Origin: Parvularcula mediterranea
GTDB lineage: Bacteria; Pseudomonadota; Alphaproteobacteria; Caulobacterales; Parvularculaceae
Assembly: GCF_013085255.1 (NCBI RefSeq)
Contig: NZ_JABFCX010000003.1
Coordinates: forward strand, 1,187,288-1,251,287
DNA length: 64,000 nucleotides
Direction of reading: 5' to 3'
Part shown: positions 48,433 to 57,438 of the stretch, piece by piece
How positions within the stretch are numbered: position 1 is the first letter of the stretch
How the letters are laid out: each line of letters starts with the position of its first letter
The notes under the pieces: model-generated
What the model saw: only the letters and a program-made list of their open reading frames with translations
Databases searched by the model: none
What the model was told of the DNA's origin: nothing
Program-made: the position numbers and the translations under genes

Positions 48433-49697
48433 CCTTTGAGCTTCGGCTCCTGCTGGGTGATGCAGTGCATGCCGCCGCCATTCCAGTTGGCGGCCATCGG
48501 GTCGATGCCGATGATCTTCCTTCCCGGGAAGCGCTCCTTGAGGATCTCCGCCGCCTGTTCGTCAGTTTTACGGAGGTGGTCGGCCCTGCCTTCCTTGCCG
48601 TACTTGGCCGTCAGGACGACGTCATTGGTGACGAGGAAGTTGAGGTAGCTCATCGCGGGCAGCCAGTGGATCTCATCGCCTGGCTTGAAATCTCTGTAGA
48701 CGGAATGCATCGGCGCGCCGAAGGCGCCAACCCGGAAGTCTTCCTCGGTCAGGGTCCGCGTTTCCATCATCGTGGTCACGTCTGGCATCGGCATGGGGAT
48801 GACTTCGAACGGGCGGCCCCAGGGATCGGTGGCGAGCTCGAGCTGCCGCCGATTTTCTTCCAAGATTTCGTGATCGAGGCGGTAGAGCGCGTTCATCTCG
48901 CGCTCCTCCTCACTCACCTGCGCGACGAGGACCGTGTTCTCGTCCGTGAACCGAACATACTCGTCGACATGGCCATTGGCGCCCCAGCCGAAGAAGTTGG
49001 CCACCTTGGGCCCTGCGAACACTCGGTCTGAAACAGGCGCGCGGTTGAGCCAGATAACCTTCTTCTTGCCGTAGAGCCGTTTGAAGGCATCCTCGATCTC
49101 GGCCAGCGTGAAGCCCGGGTTCCGGTGCAGCGCGGCATCCATGTAGGAGACCATGCAGCTCGAATTGACGTCGATGCCGCCGCCCTCAGCCACCACTTCG
49201 GAGCGGCGTTTCTTGTAGCCGAACTGTGCCGCGACCTCCTGGTCAAGGTTCTTGCGCTCCATGCTCATCGGCCCGGTGTGGGGCCAAGGGAACCCGTAAT
49301 TGCCCCATTTGAAGTCCGCAAGCTGAAGAGTTTTTCCGTCGCTGACGAAGAGGGGGCCTGAGTCCCGGGTCCAGACATCGACCGTGGGCTGCTTGACGAA
49401 GATCACGGCCTCGGCCGGGATTCTCCGCTTATCCATCAGCTTACGGATGTGCGCCGCGACATCGTCGCCCGTGACGAGCATCTTGACCGGCACATGGGGT
49501 GCAAGGGCCTCGATCATCTCAAGGCGGAGGGTTGTGTGCGCATCGGAGGCCGTAACGCTGTCGGTCCAGCCCATCCAGATGGCTTCATGCTCGTGCCATT
49601 CAGGCGGGAAGGTGTGCGCTGCCTCCGCCTGTGCGCGAGCGCTGATCGGCACAAAAGCTGCGGCGCTGAGGCCTGTCAAAAGCTGGCGACGGTCCAT
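48429..49697 (-). CDS. Agmatine deiminase / peptidyl-arginine deiminase family protein, Tat-exported
   Basis: The 422-residue protein starts MDRRQLLTGLSAAAFVPISA, a likely twin-arginine signal, so it should act outside the cytoplasm. The family's catalytic features follow: WTRDSGPLF, EGGGIDVN, ANGHVDEYVRF (catalytic His) and the terminal GGGMHC (catalytic Cys). These enzymes turn guanidines (agmatine or peptidyl arginine) into citrulline or carbamoyl groups. Export makes peptidyl-arginine or external agmatine the more plausible substrate; cytoplasmic AguA has no signal. A longer frame upstream is Arg/Lys-rich and implausible. It follows the MscS gene by 64 bp. Confidence 0.88.
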   Translation of the reverse strand: MDRRQLLTGLSAAAFVPISARAQAEAAHTFPPEWHEHEAIWMGWTDSVTASDAHTTLRLEMIEALAPHVPVKMLVTGDDVAAHIRKLMDKRRIPAEAVIFVKQPTVDVWTRDSGPLFVSDGKTLQLADFKWGNYGFPWPHTGPMSMERKNLDQEVAAQFGYKKRRSEVVAEGGGIDVNSSCMVSYMDAALHRNPGFTLAEIEDAFKRLYGKKKVIWLNRAPVSDRVFAGPKVANFFGWGANGHVDEYVRFTDENTVLVAQVSEEEREMNALYRLDHEILEENRRQLELATDPWGRPFEVIPMPMPDVTTMMETRTLTEEDFRVGAFGAPMHSVYRDFKPGDEIHWLPAMSYLNFLVTNDVVLTAKYGKEGRADHLRKTDEQAAEILKERFPGRKIIGIDPMAANWNGGGMHCITQQEPKLKG

Positions 49698-49761
49698 CTG
49701 TCTTCCCCACGATTTCCCCTCAGAAGCGTGGGCGAGAGGAGAAGAGGCGTCAATCCCGCCG

Positions 49762-50859
49762 TCAGGCTGGGGGCTGGTCCTTGCCGTCGTCGCCGAACTC
49801 GGTGGGTTTGTCCTCGTCGAGAAGATCCTCTTCGCCAGAGGCGGCGCGGTCTTCCTCGACCTTCTCTTCGATGGTCTTGTCCGCCGAGGTGTCTTCTTCG
49901 TCCGGAGCGCGTGGGCTCTTCTTCTTCGGCGGCGGTGCCTCGAAGGGCTGGTCGGTTTCAAAGACAGTGGCCTTCAGGGCTTCGGGCAGCTGATCGATCC
50001 GCAGGCGGTAGATCGGCTCGGGCAGGGTGAAGCCCTCGGCCTCCAGCGTATCCTTCACCGCGCGGATGGCGGCGGATTTGGCCTTCAGGAAATCCGTCTC
50101 GGACTGGTCGATCCAGACGGCAAAGGAGAGAAGGATATTGCTATCGCCAACCTCTTCGATCCATGCAGAGGGACACGGATCATTGAGAGCGAAGCCAAGC
50201 GCCTTCATCTTCGCAATGCCCCGGTCCATCGCCGCGCGGGGATCATCCTCAGCGTCGATGCCGAGCTGGAACGTGATCCTGCGCTCAGGGTTCCGGGTGT
50301 AGTTCGTAATGATGGCCTTGAAGACCTGGGCATTGGGTATGCGCACGGAAACGCCGTCTGGTGTCATCAGGATCGTCGCGCGACTCGTCAGTCTCACGAC
50401 GCTGCCCTGACGCCCGTCAATGTCCACGAAGTCCTTCGGCCTGAAGGGTTGGCGTATGCTGAGCATCACCGAAGCGATGAAGTTCTCGATCGTATCCCTG
50501 ATCGCAAAGCCCACGGCGATGCCGACCACGCCAGCAGCGCCGAGGACCGCGGAGAGGACGCCCATCGCGTCGATGATGTTGAGGCCGACGACGATGCCGA
50601 GGAGCAAGAAGACAATCGGGATTGTCCGCTCAAGGAGTTCCTTGATAAGGTTCGAACCCCGTGAGAGCTTGCCGAGGATCCAGCTCCTCCGCGACAGGAA
50701 CCGGCCCAGCATCCAGAAGAGGAGGACCGCCACCAGCGCAACGCCGAGCAGCGGCAGGATGTCCAGAACCTGATTGACCAGGGCCTCAGTCCGCTCGGCG
50801 GCGGGGGAGAGGGTCTCCTCCACCGCGTCGAGCGTATCTGCGACGGCCTGCGTGGTCAT
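49762..50859 (-). CDS. mscS: MscS family mechanosensitive channel
   Basis: MscS channels release solutes on hypoosmotic shock. The 365-residue protein has three membrane segments, the third being the pore helix (LGAAGVVGIAVGFAIRDTIENF). A beta domain (RPKDFVDIDGRQGSVVRLTSRATILMT) and an alpha/beta cytoplasmic domain follow. The C-terminal 60 residues are Lys/Glu-rich and disordered (PPKKKSPRAPDEEDTS), an addition to the standard length. It overlaps lysS by four bases at its start, an unusual pairing that implies cotranscription. Confidence 0.92.
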   Translation of the reverse strand: MTTQAVADTLDAVEETLSPAAERTEALVNQVLDILPLLGVALVAVLLFWMLGRFLSRRSWILGKLSRGSNLIKELLERTIPIVFLLLGIVVGLNIIDAMGVLSAVLGAAGVVGIAVGFAIRDTIENFIASVMLSIRQPFRPKDFVDIDGRQGSVVRLTSRATILMTPDGVSVRIPNAQVFKAIITNYTRNPERRITFQLGIDAEDDPRAAMDRGIAKMKALGFALNDPCPSAWIEEVGDSNILLSFAVWIDQSETDFLKAKSAAIRAVKDTLEAEGFTLPEPIYRLRIDQLPEALKATVFETDQPFEAPPPKKKSPRAPDEEDTSADKTIEEKVEEDRAASGEEDLLDEDKPTEFGDDGKDQPPA

Positions 50860-52439
50860 GCGTTCCGCGCGAGGGCCTTATCGATCAACGCCGCGGTGTC
50901 AGCCGCGCCGTAGATCTTGACGAAAGGCCCCATACGCGGGCCTTCCGACTGGCCGAAGACGACCTCGTAGAGGCCTTTGAACCACTCGCGGATATTGGCG
51001 TAGTCCTGGGCCTTGCCGGCGTCGAAGACAGCCGTCTGGTAGGCGTCTTCTTCTTCGCCTTCGCCGAGGTCCTTGAGCCGTGCCGAGAGCATTTCGAGGG
51101 CTGCCTTTTCCTGATCCGTCGGTGCACGGAAGTCTTTCTTCGGCAACACGAAGTCCTGGAAATAGTTCACGGCGTAGCCGAGCATCGGCTCCATCGCCTG
51201 CATCTCCTGGTCCGAGGCATCCGGGCGATATTTCTGCACAAAGCCGCGCAGCACCTCAGGGTCCGACGTGCCCGAGGCATCGACGATGTTGAGGAGGAGG
51301 CCGAAGCTGACCGGCGGCGTCGTGGCTGGCACGCCACCCTGATGGATGAAGAAGGCCGGGTTCTCGACGCGCTTCTGGTCCTCCTGATCGGCGTACTTGC
51401 CAACATGGGTCCAGTATTCGTCAGCCTGCTTCGGAATGACGTCAAAATAGAGCTTCTTCGCCTTCTTCGGAGCCGTGAAGTTGAACAGCTGCAGCGTCTC
51501 CGGCGCGGCGTAGCGCAGCCACTCGTCGATCGTCAGGCCGTTGCCTTTGGTCTTCGAGATCTTCTTGCCTTCCTCGTCGAGGAAGAGCTGGTAGTTGAAG
51601 CCTGCAGGCGCTTCGTTGCCCAGTGTACGGACGATCTTGGAGGAAAGGCGCGTGGACTCGGTGAGGTCCTCGCCTGCCATTTCGTAGTCGACGTCGAGGG
51701 CGTACCAGCGGCCCGCCCAGTCGGCTTTCCATTGCAGCTTGCAAGCACCACCTTTGACGGACTGCTCACGCCTCGTGCCGTCTTCGTCCTCGTAGACGAT
51801 CGTGCCCGAAGCTGCGTCACGCTCAAGGAGCGGGACATACAGCACACGTCCTGTTTCAGGGCTGATCGGCAAGATCGGAGAGTAGGTCTGGCGGCGCTCC
51901 TCACCCAGGGTCGGCAGGATGATGTCCATGACCTCGTCATAAACCTCCAGCATACGGAGGAGTGACTTATCCAGCGTCCCGGCTTCGTAGGCCGAGGTTG
52001 CGGAGACGAACTCATAGTCAAAGCCGAACCGGTCGAGGAAGGCGCGCAGCTTGGCGTTGTTGGACGCGGCGAAGCTCTCATGCTCGCCCGCAGGATCGGG
52101 CACGCGGGAGAGGGGCTTCTGGAGATGGTCTTCGAGAATCTCCGCGTTCGGGACAGGCGGAATCTTCCGCATACCGTCCATGTCATCGGACACGCAGACG
52201 ATGCGGGTGTCATACTGGGGGCAGAGCTGGGTGAAGGCATGGCGCACCATGGACGTCCGCGCGACCTCACCGAAGGTGCCGATGTGCGGCGGGCCCGAGG
52301 GGCCGTAGCCGGTCTCGAAGGTCACGAGGCCGTCTTTCTTGCCCATCTTCTCAAGACGTTTCTTCAGCGACTTGGCCTCTTGGAAGGGCCAGGCTTTTGC
52401 GTTCTCGAGGATGGCGGGGTCGAAAGTTTGGTTGCTCAT
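50856..52439 (-). CDS. lysS: Lysyl-tRNA synthetase, class I
   Basis: The 527-residue enzyme charges tRNA-Lys. Class I LysRS is the archaeal-type form kept by most alphaproteobacteria. It shows the HIGH-type motif GPPHIGTFGEV and the KMSKS-type KISKTKGNG, with a long helical anticodon-binding end. The start at 52439 is selected because it gives the normal MSNQTFDPAILENAKAWPFQEAK; the frame to 52637 is an overrun. No class II synthetase is in the window. Its stop overlaps the MscS start by four bases. Confidence 0.95.
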   Translation of the reverse strand: MSNQTFDPAILENAKAWPFQEAKSLKKRLEKMGKKDGLVTFETGYGPSGPPHIGTFGEVARTSMVRHAFTQLCPQYDTRIVCVSDDMDGMRKIPPVPNAEILEDHLQKPLSRVPDPAGEHESFAASNNAKLRAFLDRFGFDYEFVSATSAYEAGTLDKSLLRMLEVYDEVMDIILPTLGEERRQTYSPILPISPETGRVLYVPLLERDAASGTIVYEDEDGTRREQSVKGGACKLQWKADWAGRWYALDVDYEMAGEDLTESTRLSSKIVRTLGNEAPAGFNYQLFLDEEGKKISKTKGNGLTIDEWLRYAAPETLQLFNFTAPKKAKKLYFDVIPKQADEYWTHVGKYADQEDQKRVENPAFFIHQGGVPATTPPVSFGLLLNIVDASGTSDPEVLRGFVQKYRPDASDQEMQAMEPMLGYAVNYFQDFVLPKKDFRAPTDQEKAALEMLSARLKDLGEGEEEDAYQTAVFDAGKAQDYANIREWFKGLYEVVFGQSEGPRMGPFVKIYGAADTAALIDKALARNA

Positions 52440-52495
52440 AGGCTGGGATATAACGGGTTCCCGCGCGAGGGATAGGGGGCCACTGCCGCGGGGGT

Positions 52496-53137
52496 CTATT
52501 CGAGGCCCTTCGGCGTGCGCATGAGCTGGCGGCCTGCGAAGGCGACGGGCAGCACGATGAACATGGCGAGGATGCGCTCGAACCCGCCGTCCCACGCTGT
52601 CGGAAGGAGATAGAAAATGGGCGCAGTCAGGATCCAAAGGACGCCGAGGATCCGACTGATCCGTTTGAGCTTGCCTTCCATCTGCTCGGCTGCCGTGGGC
52701 CCTGCGAGGAAGAGAAAGCCAACGAGGCCATAGGCTGCCGCGACGAACCAGCGGTGAAGGACGAGCCCTCCGACATCGCCGTCGCCATACTCATTATATA
52801 GGGCGATAGCCGCCACATCGGCTGCGAGGGCGAAGAATGCAGCGCGCACCGCCGTCGGGAGCTTGCCCGGCTGGCCCCTCAAAACGAGGCCAATGCCGAG
52901 CGCGACGATCCCGAGGGCGAAAAGCGTGATGCCGGTGTCCTGGAGCTCGGCATAGGGCCCCGCGCCAAGCTCGCTGATCGTGTCGGCGACGGGATTGTAG
53001 TCCTCGACAAGGAACCACATCACCATATCGCAGAGGATGGTGGCGGCGCAGCCAAACAGGGCGGCACCGCCCAGGACAACATAGGGGGTCCAGCCAAAGC
53101 TGTCGCGCAAGCCCTTGTCGATGCTCTGGTCGCTCAT
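52496..53137 (-). CDS. DUF998 membrane protein
   Basis: The 213-residue protein has six or seven membrane helices with the DUF998 pattern: the second helix with CDMVMWFL, then YNPVADTISELGAGPYAELQDTG, and later HRWFVAAAYGLVGFLFLAGP. DUF998 proteins are uncharacterised. The start at 53137 yields a short cytoplasmic N-terminus; a frame to 53374 has no SD. It lies between lysS and the fatty acid hydroxylase gene on the same strand, 34 bp from the latter. Confidence 0.82.
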   Translation of the reverse strand: MSDQSIDKGLRDSFGWTPYVVLGGAALFGCAATILCDMVMWFLVEDYNPVADTISELGAGPYAELQDTGITLFALGIVALGIGLVLRGQPGKLPTAVRAAFFALAADVAAIALYNEYGDGDVGGLVLHRWFVAAAYGLVGFLFLAGPTAAEQMEGKLKRISRILGVLWILTAPIFYLLPTAWDGGFERILAMFIVLPVAFAGRQLMRTPKGLE

Positions 53138-53171
53138 CCCCCACGAATGGCTCAGGGACGATGATCGTTCC

Positions 53172-53975
53172 TCAGGCGGCGACCGCTTCGGGCAGCTTCT
53201 GGTTCTTCCGCTGCTGCACCACCCGCTTGAACTCTGCGTGGTAGGTGGGGTCTTCGGTGCCCATCCAGCGGTCCCACCAGGTGAAGTAGAGGCCGAAATT
53301 ATAGCCTGCCCTCGCATGGTGGAGGTCGTGGTGCACCGTGGTCGTGAAGAAGTCGAACATCGGCTTGCCGTCACGCCGGGCGGGCATCAGCTCAAAGCCT
53401 GAATGGGCGAGGGTGTTCTTCACCAGCTGGATGACGATGAACATGCCCGTCGATCCGTGGGCGTTGGGCACGAGGATCTCGAAGCCGACCACGAAGATCA
53501 CCATCAGCGCCGCCTCGCGCAGGTCGAAGCTGTAGGCCGTGAAGGGCGAGGGGTTCATGCTCTTGTGGTGGCGCCGGTGGTAGAGGCGGAAACGCTTCGG
53601 CGAATGCATCCACCGGTGGACCCAGTAGAAGTAGGCATCGTGGCAGAGGATCGTCACGGCGATCGAACCCCAGAACCACCAAGGCCCTGTCATCTGCGCG
53701 TTGACGTCGGCCCACGGGAGCCATTGGGCCTCATAGAGGACCCAGATCAGCGAGGAGAAGACAGAGAAGATCGCGATGGAGCGGAGGGAGTGCAGAAGCT
53801 CGCTCACCATCTGCTCGCGGGGCGGCCATTCGCTGCGCACTTTCCTGAACCAGATGAAGCGCGACAGCATCACCCAGAGGACGAACCAGACGCCGATGGC
53901 GAGGACGAGATAGCGCTCCAGATCCGTGACGAGGTTGCCGCCGATCCGCTCAAGCCATGCGATGAAGAGGTCCAT
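53172..53975 (-). CDS. Sterol desaturase / fatty acid hydroxylase superfamily protein
   Basis: These membrane diiron enzymes hydroxylate or desaturate lipids. The 267-residue protein has three or four helices and the His clusters HDAYFYWVHRWMH, HRRHH and HHDLHH, all complete, so it is probably active. Hydroxylases of this group act on hopanoids, carotenoids or alkyl lipids; the substrate cannot be named here. An AraC-type regulator gene lies immediately upstream on the same strand (95 bp), a pairing I recall in several bacteria. The ATG at 53975 follows GGAGCACAGG. Confidence 0.9.
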   Translation of the reverse strand: MDLFIAWLERIGGNLVTDLERYLVLAIGVWFVLWVMLSRFIWFRKVRSEWPPREQMVSELLHSLRSIAIFSVFSSLIWVLYEAQWLPWADVNAQMTGPWWFWGSIAVTILCHDAYFYWVHRWMHSPKRFRLYHRRHHKSMNPSPFTAYSFDLREAALMVIFVVGFEILVPNAHGSTGMFIVIQLVKNTLAHSGFELMPARRDGKPMFDFFTTTVHHDLHHARAGYNFGLYFTWWDRWMGTEDPTYHAEFKRVVQQRKNQKLPEAVAA

Positions 53976-54070
53976 CCTGTGCTCCCTGAATGTCGTCTAG
54001 CAGAACTGGAGGCTGCGCGGGTGAACGTCGCACCGGTTTTCGGAAAGAGTCGCACCTCTTCTGAAATCGA

Positions 54071-55102
54071 TCAGCTTTCCGACATTGGGCTCTGGCTATT
54101 GGCCTTGCGGTAAGCGGTGGGCGTCATGCCGGTCGCGTCCTTGAACGCCCTGCCGAAGGGGCCGAGCGATCCGAAGCCGACAGCGTAGGCAATCGAGGCA
54201 ACGGTCTCGCCTTTATGATCAGGGGAGGAGAGGCGGCGCTTGGCCTCCTCGAGGCGGTGGCGGTTGATGAAAGCGGCGAAGTTCCGGTGGCCGAGCTGCT
54301 GGTTGATGACCGGGCGCAGGCGGTGCTCGGGCACGCCGAGTTTCTCCGCGAGGCCGCCAACGGTGAGGCCCTCTTCCAGCCAGGCTTTCTCATGGGTCAT
54401 GGCGTTGTCGAGCTTGGCGAGGAGCTGCGCATCATCGCCTTCGGGCTGCGCGGGCCTCGGCTTTTCCTTCTCAGGCGGTGCGAAGAGTGCCCGTTGGGGA
54501 ACGGTGAAAAGGAGCGCGCCGAGGAAGCACATCACCGCGTTGCCGATCTCGTCGAGAAGAATGAGCTCGCGGGGCAGGAGGCCCAGCCCTGACAGGGTCC
54601 CAAGGGTCGGGGCGAGCGCAGTCCAAAGGCCGATCAGCGCTACGAAAGGCCGCCTGATCCTCCGCCGGACCGGATCGAGGTCGTCGGCCTCGCTCCTCAA
54701 GACGAGGATCAGCACGCCGATCCCGAAAACGGCGATCAGTGTTCTCTGCACGAGCAGCGCCGGGTCATGGACCTCCGGAATGACATGCGCCGCGGCGTTG
54801 ACCGCGAGCAACACGGCCATGGGCGTCCAGAGCCGCTGGGGGCTCGTCCTGAAGCCGAAGAGCTGCAGCGCGAAGGCCCAGAGCGCCCCGGTCATCACCG
54901 CCGCGGCGAAGCCTGCGAGGTGATAAGCGTAGCTTTCTGTGAGGTCCTCGGTCACGACGATGGCCGTCGCGACACAGAAAATCAGCCCGGCGATCATTGT
55001 CCCCCGCGACGCGCCGCTCCTCAGGAGCGTGAGCGCAACAAGAGCAATCGACCCGAAGGCGATCCCTGCAAGAAAACCAACTGTGGGTGAGGCCTCAGGC
55101 AT
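54071..55102 (-). CDS. AraC-type regulator with a membrane-embedded N-terminus
   Basis: The 343-residue protein has about seven hydrophobic helices in residues 8-210, an acidic linker, and an AraC helix-turn-helix domain at about 240-338 (LTVGGLAEKLGVPEHRLRPVIN and TVASIAYAVGFGSLGPFGRAFKDATG). Membrane-tethered AraC proteins sense an external or membrane signal directly. The target is probably the adjacent hydroxylase gene. The signal may be a lipid or membrane state, but this is inference. CACCTCCT complement before the start gives a good SD. Confidence 0.88.
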   Translation of the reverse strand: MPEASPTVGFLAGIAFGSIALVALTLLRSGASRGTMIAGLIFCVATAIVVTEDLTESYAYHLAGFAAAVMTGALWAFALQLFGFRTSPQRLWTPMAVLLAVNAAAHVIPEVHDPALLVQRTLIAVFGIGVLILVLRSEADDLDPVRRRIRRPFVALIGLWTALAPTLGTLSGLGLLPRELILLDEIGNAVMCFLGALLFTVPQRALFAPPEKEKPRPAQPEGDDAQLLAKLDNAMTHEKAWLEEGLTVGGLAEKLGVPEHRLRPVINQQLGHRNFAAFINRHRLEEAKRRLSSPDHKGETVASIAYAVGFGSLGPFGRAFKDATGMTPTAYRKANSQSPMSES

Positions 55103-55255
55103 AGGAGGTGACTAGCAGCGCCCGGCTCCGGCGGACCAGATGCGCAGCGCCTGCGAACGTCGCCATTTTCGAAAACGGCGAGCCGGGACGTTACGGTGGC
55201 GCTGAAGCCGGACTGCACGCTAAGGTACAGAGGGCAGAGTAAAGGGCGGCAGACC

Positions 55256-55999
55256 ATGCTGAGCGAACGCGCGATCCAGATGATCGTTTTCGAGACCGGA
55301 GCACTGGCCGTCTGGGTTGGGCTCGGTGTGCTTCTCATGCGTGGGCGGGTGCGCTGGGCATGGCTCGGAGGTGCGTTGGCCCTCGCTCTCATCGGCAAGG
55401 TGCTGGTCTTCCTAGGCGCGGACGGAGCCTTCGGTGACTGGATCGGTGGCCGGTACAATTGGGAAGGCAAGATCGTCACGGCCGGCTTCTGGCTCGTCGC
55501 CACACTTGCCATTTTCTGGGGGCGGCTCGGAAAGGTTGGCCTGACGCTCTCGCAGAACGGACCGGCGCCAAAGCTTGGGATCGGTCTGGCCGTGGCAACC
55601 GCCATCGCGACGGGTCTCTTCATGGCGCTCTATTTCCCCGGCACAAAAACAGAGCCAGCCGTCGACATGGCGTATCAGGCGGCCATGCCTTCGATCGAAG
55701 AAGAGCTCTGGTTCAGGGGGCTGCTGCTCGGCATGCTGATCATGGGGTTCACCCGCAAGGGCATGGAGAGGGCCGGGACCTTTGCCGTGCTCGTCGCAGC
55801 GCTGATCACGGCGCTGCACTTCTGGTCGGTGCACTCGATCTTCACCGACGGGTCGTGGGGATTTGAATTCAGGCCGTTCTGGAACGTCCCGACGCTGTTC
55901 TATGGCCTTTTGTGGGTCGGGGTCCGGCTTGGGACAGGGAGCCTGTTGCTCCCCATCCTCCTTCACACCTGGGCGAACACCGCAGACTATTTTCTGTAG
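55256..55999 (+). CDS. CPBP family intramembrane metalloprotease
   Basis: The 247-residue protein spans the membrane about seven times. The CPBP (Abi/CAAX-like) motifs are present: EEELWFRG (EExxxR), ITALHFWSVHS with its His, and HTWAN (HxxxN). In bacteria these proteases cut membrane proteins or protect against bacteriocins. No bacteriocin genes are nearby. The start at 55256 follows AAAGGGCGG. It converges with the acyl-CoA dehydrogenase gene. Confidence 0.85.
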   Translation: MLSERAIQMIVFETGALAVWVGLGVLLMRGRVRWAWLGGALALALIGKVLVFLGADGAFGDWIGGRYNWEGKIVTAGFWLVATLAIFWGRLGKVGLTLSQNGPAPKLGIGLAVATAIATGLFMALYFPGTKTEPAVDMAYQAAMPSIEEELWFRGLLLGMLIMGFTRKGMERAGTFAVLVAALITALHFWSVHSIFTDGSWGFEFRPFWNVPTLFYGLLWVGVRLGTGSLLLPILLHTWANTADYFL

Positions 56000-56006
56000 G
56001 CGGAAC

Positions 56007-56026
56007 GAAGGCCCCGCAGGGCCTTC
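56007..56026. terminator. Bidirectional hairpin between convergent genes
   Basis: GAAGGCCC pairs with GGGCCTTC around CGCA. It is followed by TCTCCTTT on the plus strand. It lies between the CPBP and acyl-CoA dehydrogenase stop codons. Confidence 0.6.
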
Positions 56027-56032
56027 TCTCCT

Positions 56033-57253
56033 TTAGGCGTTCATGTAGCGCTTGGCTTCGTAGCGGGCGATGGCCCGGTTGTGCACTTCGTCCGGGCCGT
56101 CCGCGAGGCGGAGCGTCCGCATGTGCGCGTAGATTTCCGCGAGGTGGAAATCGTCCGACACACCTGCGCCGCCATGGGCCTGGATGGCATCGTCGATGAT
56201 GTCGAGGGCGACGCGCGGGGCGGCGACCTTGATCATCGCGATTTCGCCCTTGGCGGCTTTGTTGCCCACCGTGTCCATCATGTAGGCAGCCTTGAGGCAG
56301 AGAAGGCGGACCATCTCGATATTGGTCCGGGCCTCGCCAATCCTCTGTTCCCAGATGGAATGCTTGATGATCTGCTTGCCGAAGGCTTCACGCTCGATAA
56401 GGCGCTTGGTCATGGCTTCGAGGGCGCGTTCGGCTGCACCGATCGTCCGCATGCAGTGGTGGATGCGGCCAGGGCCAAGCCGGCCTTGGGCGATTTCGAA
56501 CCCGCGGCCTTCGCCGAGGAGGATGTTCGAAGCCGGAACACGGACATTGTCGAGGACGACTTCCATGTGGCCGTGCGGTGCGTCGTCATAGCCGAAGACT
56601 GGCAGGTGACGCTCGACCGTGATGCCTGGCGTGTTGGCTGGCACGAGGATCATCGACTGCTGCTTGTGGGTGTCAGCGCCGAAGTCGGTCTTGCCCATGA
56701 CGATATAGATCGCACACCGAGGATCGCCTGCGCCTGAGCTCCACCATTTGCGGCCGTTGATGACATACTCGTCGCCATCGCGCTCGATCCGGCACTCGAT
56801 GTTGGTGGCGTCAGAGGAGGCGACACGCGGCTCGGTCATCAGGAAGGCCGAGCGGATCTTGCCCTCGAGGAGGGGCATCAGCCACTCTTCCTTCTGCTCC
56901 TTGGTGCCGTACTTGAAGATCGTCTCCATGTTGCCGGTGTCGGGTGCCGCGCAGTTGAAGACTTCAGGCGCGATGTGGCACTTGCCGGTAATCTCAGCAA
57001 TCGGAGCATATTCGAGGTTGGTCAGGCCTGCGCCGTGCTCTTTGTCGGGCAGGAACATGTTCCAGAGGCCTGCGTCCTTGGCCTTGTCCTTCAGCTCTTC
57101 GATGACGGGCGGGATCTGCCAGGGGTCGCCCTTGGCACGAAACTCAGCATGCTGTTTTTTGTAGGTCTCGTAGCCATCCCAGATATGGGCGGACATGAAG
57201 TCCTCGACCCGGCGGATCATGTCCTTGGTCTTGTCGGAGTGGTCAAAATGCAT
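56033..57253 (-). CDS. Acyl-CoA dehydrogenase
   Basis: The 406-residue flavoenzyme introduces a double bond into acyl-CoA in fatty acid or branched-chain degradation. Family signatures include [19 protein letters not shown] (FAD-contact region), [19 protein letters not shown] and [23 protein letters not shown]. The length and Trp/Ser pattern match the ACAD11/CaiA-like bacterial group rather than short-chain enzymes, and a catalytic Glu cannot be fixed by eye. No enoyl-CoA hydratase or thiolase is adjacent. The ATG follows GGGAGG. Confidence 0.9.
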   Translation of the reverse strand: MHFDHSDKTKDMIRRVEDFMSAHIWDGYETYKKQHAEFRAKGDPWQIPPVIEELKDKAKDAGLWNMFLPDKEHGAGLTNLEYAPIAEITGKCHIAPEVFNCAAPDTGNMETIFKYGTKEQKEEWLMPLLEGKIRSAFLMTEPRVASSDATNIECRIERDGDEYVINGRKWWSSGAGDPRCAIYIVMGKTDFGADTHKQQSMILVPANTPGITVERHLPVFGYDDAPHGHMEVVLDNVRVPASNILLGEGRGFEIAQGRLGPGRIHHCMRTIGAAERALEAMTKRLIEREAFGKQIIKHSIWEQRIGEARTNIEMVRLLCLKAAYMMDTVGNKAAKGEIAMIKVAAPRVALDIIDDAIQAHGGAGVSDDFHLAEIYAHMRTLRLADGPDEVHNRAIARYEAKRYMNA

Positions 57254-57438
57254 GGGCGGCCTCCCTTGGCGCGCTGGTTCTCATTGTTGAGGAGACTGTG
57301 CCCGCCTGCCGCCTTCGGGTCAAAGGTCTCGGTGACCTCCCGCAGGCGTGATCGTGCCGCTCGGTCCTGCAGCTTGTTCGCATGCGAAGGAGGCCCACCT
57401 GCCTCGCCCTGAACAATGACACCCCAAGGAGGTGCCCG

